IMG/VR virus record: IMGVR_UViG_3300045115_000082
Span: 1-37,850 of that record
Direction: 5' to 3' (one strand)
Origin: a virus
DNA length: 37,850 bases
This document shows, in pieces, positions 36,134-37,850 of the stretch. The notes below the pieces were generated by a model. That model did not search any database. It was not told the origin of the DNA and saw only the letters and a program-made list of their open reading frames with translations. How positions within the stretch are numbered: position 1 is the stretch's first letter; each line of letters opens with the position of its first letter. A program made the translations under genes and the position numbers.

Positions 36134-36829
36134 GTGAAGATCGCAAGCCTGCCGCTGCCAGCAGTGCCCCAGCGAGCATCCCAGCGCACCGAGTCGATCC
36201 AGTTCACCGTCTCGCACCACATGACGATCATCGGCCGCGGCGACGGGCTCGCCCTCCAGGCGTGCCGGGCCACCTGGCGCACCCGCGAAGCGTCGGCGCA
36301 CTACGGCGTCGACGGCAAGCGCGTCGCGCAGTTCCTGCCCGACTACCTGGCCGCGTGGGCGACCGCGAACCGGCACGGCAACCACGCCGGCATCAGCATC
36401 GAGCACGCCAACGCCACCGGCGCGCCCGACTGGAAGCTCTCGACCGACACGCTCCTGACCGGGGCGCAGCTCGTCGCAGAACTGCACGTCCGGCACAAGC
36501 TCGGACGCCCGGTCAAGAACGTCACCATGCGCCGGCACAGCGACTTCTTCGCCACCGCCTGCCCGGGCCCGTTCTTCGAAGACGGCTGGGGCAGCTACGT
36601 CCGGCATGCCCAGCAGCACTACGACCGCATCACCAACCCCACCCCCGAGAGGACGTGGTTCGACATGGCTACCAAGGCCGAGCTCAAGCAGGCACTACGC
36701 GAGGTGCTCGACGAGGACCCGAAGCTCGGGGAGGTGTGGGGCGCGGTCCGCAAGGGCAAGCCGGGTCGCTGGCGCGACGGCTGGATGCGCACCCTCCTGC
36801 TCGGCCTGCAGAAGGCGGGCGAGCGATGA
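36134..36829 (+). CDS. Endolysin: N-acetylmuramoyl-L-alanine amidase (Amidase_2)
   Basis: A 231-aa lysin. Residues 1-160 form an Amidase_2/PGRP-type zinc amidase: zinc ligands His28 or His29 (SHHM), His135 (RRHSDFFA) and Cys143 (TACPG). The spacing of the last two (8 residues) equals that of T7 lysozyme; Thr141 takes the place of Lys128. IEHANATGAPDW (89-100) lines the active site. The C-terminal 60 residues (TKAELKQALREVLDEDPKLGEVWG...) are helical and probably bind the wall. It cleaves the peptide stem from muramic acid at lysis. No signal peptide, so a holin is needed; a holin-like gene follows. GTG 36134 after AGGAGG. Confidence 0.93.
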   Translation: MKIASLPLPAVPQRASQRTESIQFTVSHHMTIIGRGDGLALQACRATWRTREASAHYGVDGKRVAQFLPDYLAAWATANRHGNHAGISIEHANATGAPDWKLSTDTLLTGAQLVAELHVRHKLGRPVKNVTMRRHSDFFATACPGPFFEDGWGSYVRHAQQHYDRITNPTPERTWFDMATKAELKQALREVLDEDPKLGEVWGAVRKGKPGRWRDGWMRTLLLGLQKAGER

Positions 36830-37125
36830 GCGCCCCGAAGCTCACCAACAGCGAGCCGGCGCGCGTCGTCGGTGGCGCTGGTGCTGTCGTCGCGGCCGTC
36901 CTGGGCCTGCTCGTCGCGTTCGGCGTGCCGATCACCGAGGAGCAGAAGAACGCGATCCTGACCGTCGCGCTCCTGCTCGCGCCCGTCATCACCGCCGAGC
37001 TGGTGCGCCGCCGCGTCTGGTCGCCCGCAAGCCTCGCGCGGGTGCTGCCCGAGCACGATGGCGCCGGTCCTGCGCCGGGCGACGTCGACGAGAAGCCCGG
37101 CCAGCACAAGCGCGAGGAGTCCTGA
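36826..37125 (+). CDS. Holin (two-span, probable)
   Basis: A 99-aa protein with ATG overlapping the endolysin stop. It has two hydrophobic segments, VVGGAGAVVAAVLGLLVAFGV (about 14-34) and ILTVALLLAPVITAELV (about 45-61), separated by a short polar turn (PITEEQKNA), then a charged C-terminus (DEKPGQHKREES). This is the common layout of actinophage holins downstream of the lysin. Its stop shares one base with the next start codon. Confidence 0.85.
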   Translation: MSAPKLTNSEPARVVGGAGAVVAAVLGLLVAFGVPITEEQKNAILTVALLLAPVITAELVRRRVWSPASLARVLPEHDGAGPAPGDVDEKPGQHKREES

Positions 37126-37850
37126 TGCCCTTCCCCTCCTACGTCCCGACCCGGCAGGTCACCCTCGGTGGCGCGCAGACGCTCGAGACGTCCGACCCGC
37201 TGGTCATCAAGGCGACCATCAAGGCGTCCCGGTCGCTCGTGTGGGACGCCACTGGCTACCGCTTCGAGTCTGCCCGCGTCGACGTCACCTCGACCGAGGC
37301 CGGTACCGAGCTGACGATGCTCGTGCCGCGCACCGACGTGGCCGGCTGGCGCGACTCGCGCCTGAACGCGCTCATCGACATCTCGGCACCCGGGGCGTAC
37401 ACCCACGCCTACACGCTCGACGTGCAGTTCTACCTCGCTGGCGCCCTGGTCTCCTCGGACGTCATCGGACCGTTCACCGTCCCGGCTGGCGACGGCGCTC
37501 TCGACCTCGACAAGGTCATCCCGGCAGGCTCCACGTCCGGGCAGGCCGTCTCCATCCCCGACTCGTGGTCCGCGGCCGTCAGCGCTGCGCAGCAGGCCGC
37601 GAACGCCGCGGCTCAGTCCGCGGCGACGGCCGTGTCCGCGGTCGCCGGGAAGCAGGACGCGGCAACCCTCGACGAGGACATGGCGGAGGGGTTCGACGCT
37701 CCCGACTCGGCGCTGCGGGGTCGAGTTTCTGCCCAGACTCTCGACCTCGTCGAGGACCCGGGCGCCGTCCGGGACGCCATCGACCAGCGCATCATCAAGC
37801 GCGCAGTGGTTCTGAGCGAGCCAGTCAATGTGATCGCCGAAGGTTGCGTC
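37125..37850 (+). CDS. Tail-fibre-like protein, truncated by the window end
   Basis: An open reading frame of at least 242 codons that runs off the window. ATG 37125 overlaps the holin stop by 1 bp. The first 110 residues form a beta sandwich (PSYVPTRQVTLGGAQTLETSDPLVIKATIKASRSLVWDATGYRF, RLNALIDISAPGAYTHAYTLDVQFYLAG), the type of baseplate-binding adaptor seen at the start of phage fibres. It is followed by an Ala-rich helical stretch (WSAAVSAAQQAANAAAQSAATAVSAVAGKQDAATLDEDMAEG), typical of trimeric fibre stalks. The last visible 45 bases look less GC-rich, which may mark a differently derived C-terminal domain. A receptor-binding or depolymerase domain is expected beyond the edge, but unseen. 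Confidence 0.75.
   Translation, partial: MPFPSYVPTRQVTLGGAQTLETSDPLVIKATIKASRSLVWDATGYRFESARVDVTSTEAGTELTMLVPRTDVAGWRDSRLNALIDISAPGAYTHAYTLDVQFYLAGALVSSDVIGPFTVPAGDGALDLDKVIPAGSTSGQAVSIPDSWSAAVSAAQQAANAAAQSAATAVSAVAGKQDAATLDEDMAEGFDAPDSALRGRVSAQTLDLVEDPGAVRDAIDQRIIKRAVVLSEPVNVIAEGCV

Overview
The window is most of an integrated prophage of a siphovirus (Caudoviricetes) from a high-GC Gram-positive (actinobacterial) host. The host assignment rests on the strongly GC-rich codon use throughout, a phage-borne WhiB-type regulator, frequent GTG starts, ATGA/GTGA start-stop overlaps, leaderless promoters and an actinophage-style integrase. The genus cannot be decided from the sequence. The left junction is the 3' part of a tRNA-Lys(CTT) gene on the minus strand (50-100), followed on its 3' side by a hairpin terminator. 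The 5' half of the tRNA is missing, as expected where a tyrosine integrase used a tRNA 3' end as attB. The right junction is outside the window.

Layout. (1) 258-3429, lysogeny module: tyrosine integrase, a bidirectional terminator, an ImmA/IrrE-like metallopeptidase and an XRE repressor on the minus strand, an operator region with divergent and apparently leaderless promoters, then a Cro-like HTH protein and an excisionase. (2) 3602-14987, early/replication region: a long run of small genes, mostly overlapping by 1-4 bp. They include DUF6907-like proteins, an HTH/zinc-ribbon protein, a 36-aa membrane microprotein, WhiB, a replication initiator or helicase loader, a DnaB-type helicase, a ribbon-helix-helix/zinc protein, an orphan DPPH-type methyltransferase and several zinc-binding microproteins. 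A strong hairpin near 13.6 kb splits this region. (3) 15203-26606, packaging and head/tail-joining region: HNH nuclease, a hairpin-rich candidate cos site, small and large terminase, portal, MuF-like protein, scaffold, major capsid, connector proteins, tail tube, and tail assembly chaperones joined by a -1 frameshift at CCCAAAA. (4) 26592-27002, a minus-strand lipoprotein gene (moron) interrupting the late operon. (5) 27045-35370, tape measure and three large tail-tip/fibre proteins. (6) 35393-37125, lysis cassette: two small membrane proteins, an Amidase_2 endolysin and a two-helix holin. (7) 37125 to the end, a further tail-fibre-like gene cut by the window edge.

How it works together: repressor and peptidase maintain and probably release lysogeny. 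Integrase and excisionase move the element. The early operon replicates the genome with a phage helicase while using host DnaG and polymerase (no primase or polymerase gene is seen). HNH and terminase cut and package DNA. The lipoprotein has the orientation and promoter architecture of a gene expressed in the lysogen. I see no CRISPR array, transposase, complete tRNA or recognisable multi-gene defence system. The most interesting candidates for new biology are the lipoprotein moron, the cluster of zinc microproteins, and the repeated non-coding motifs around the packaging genes.
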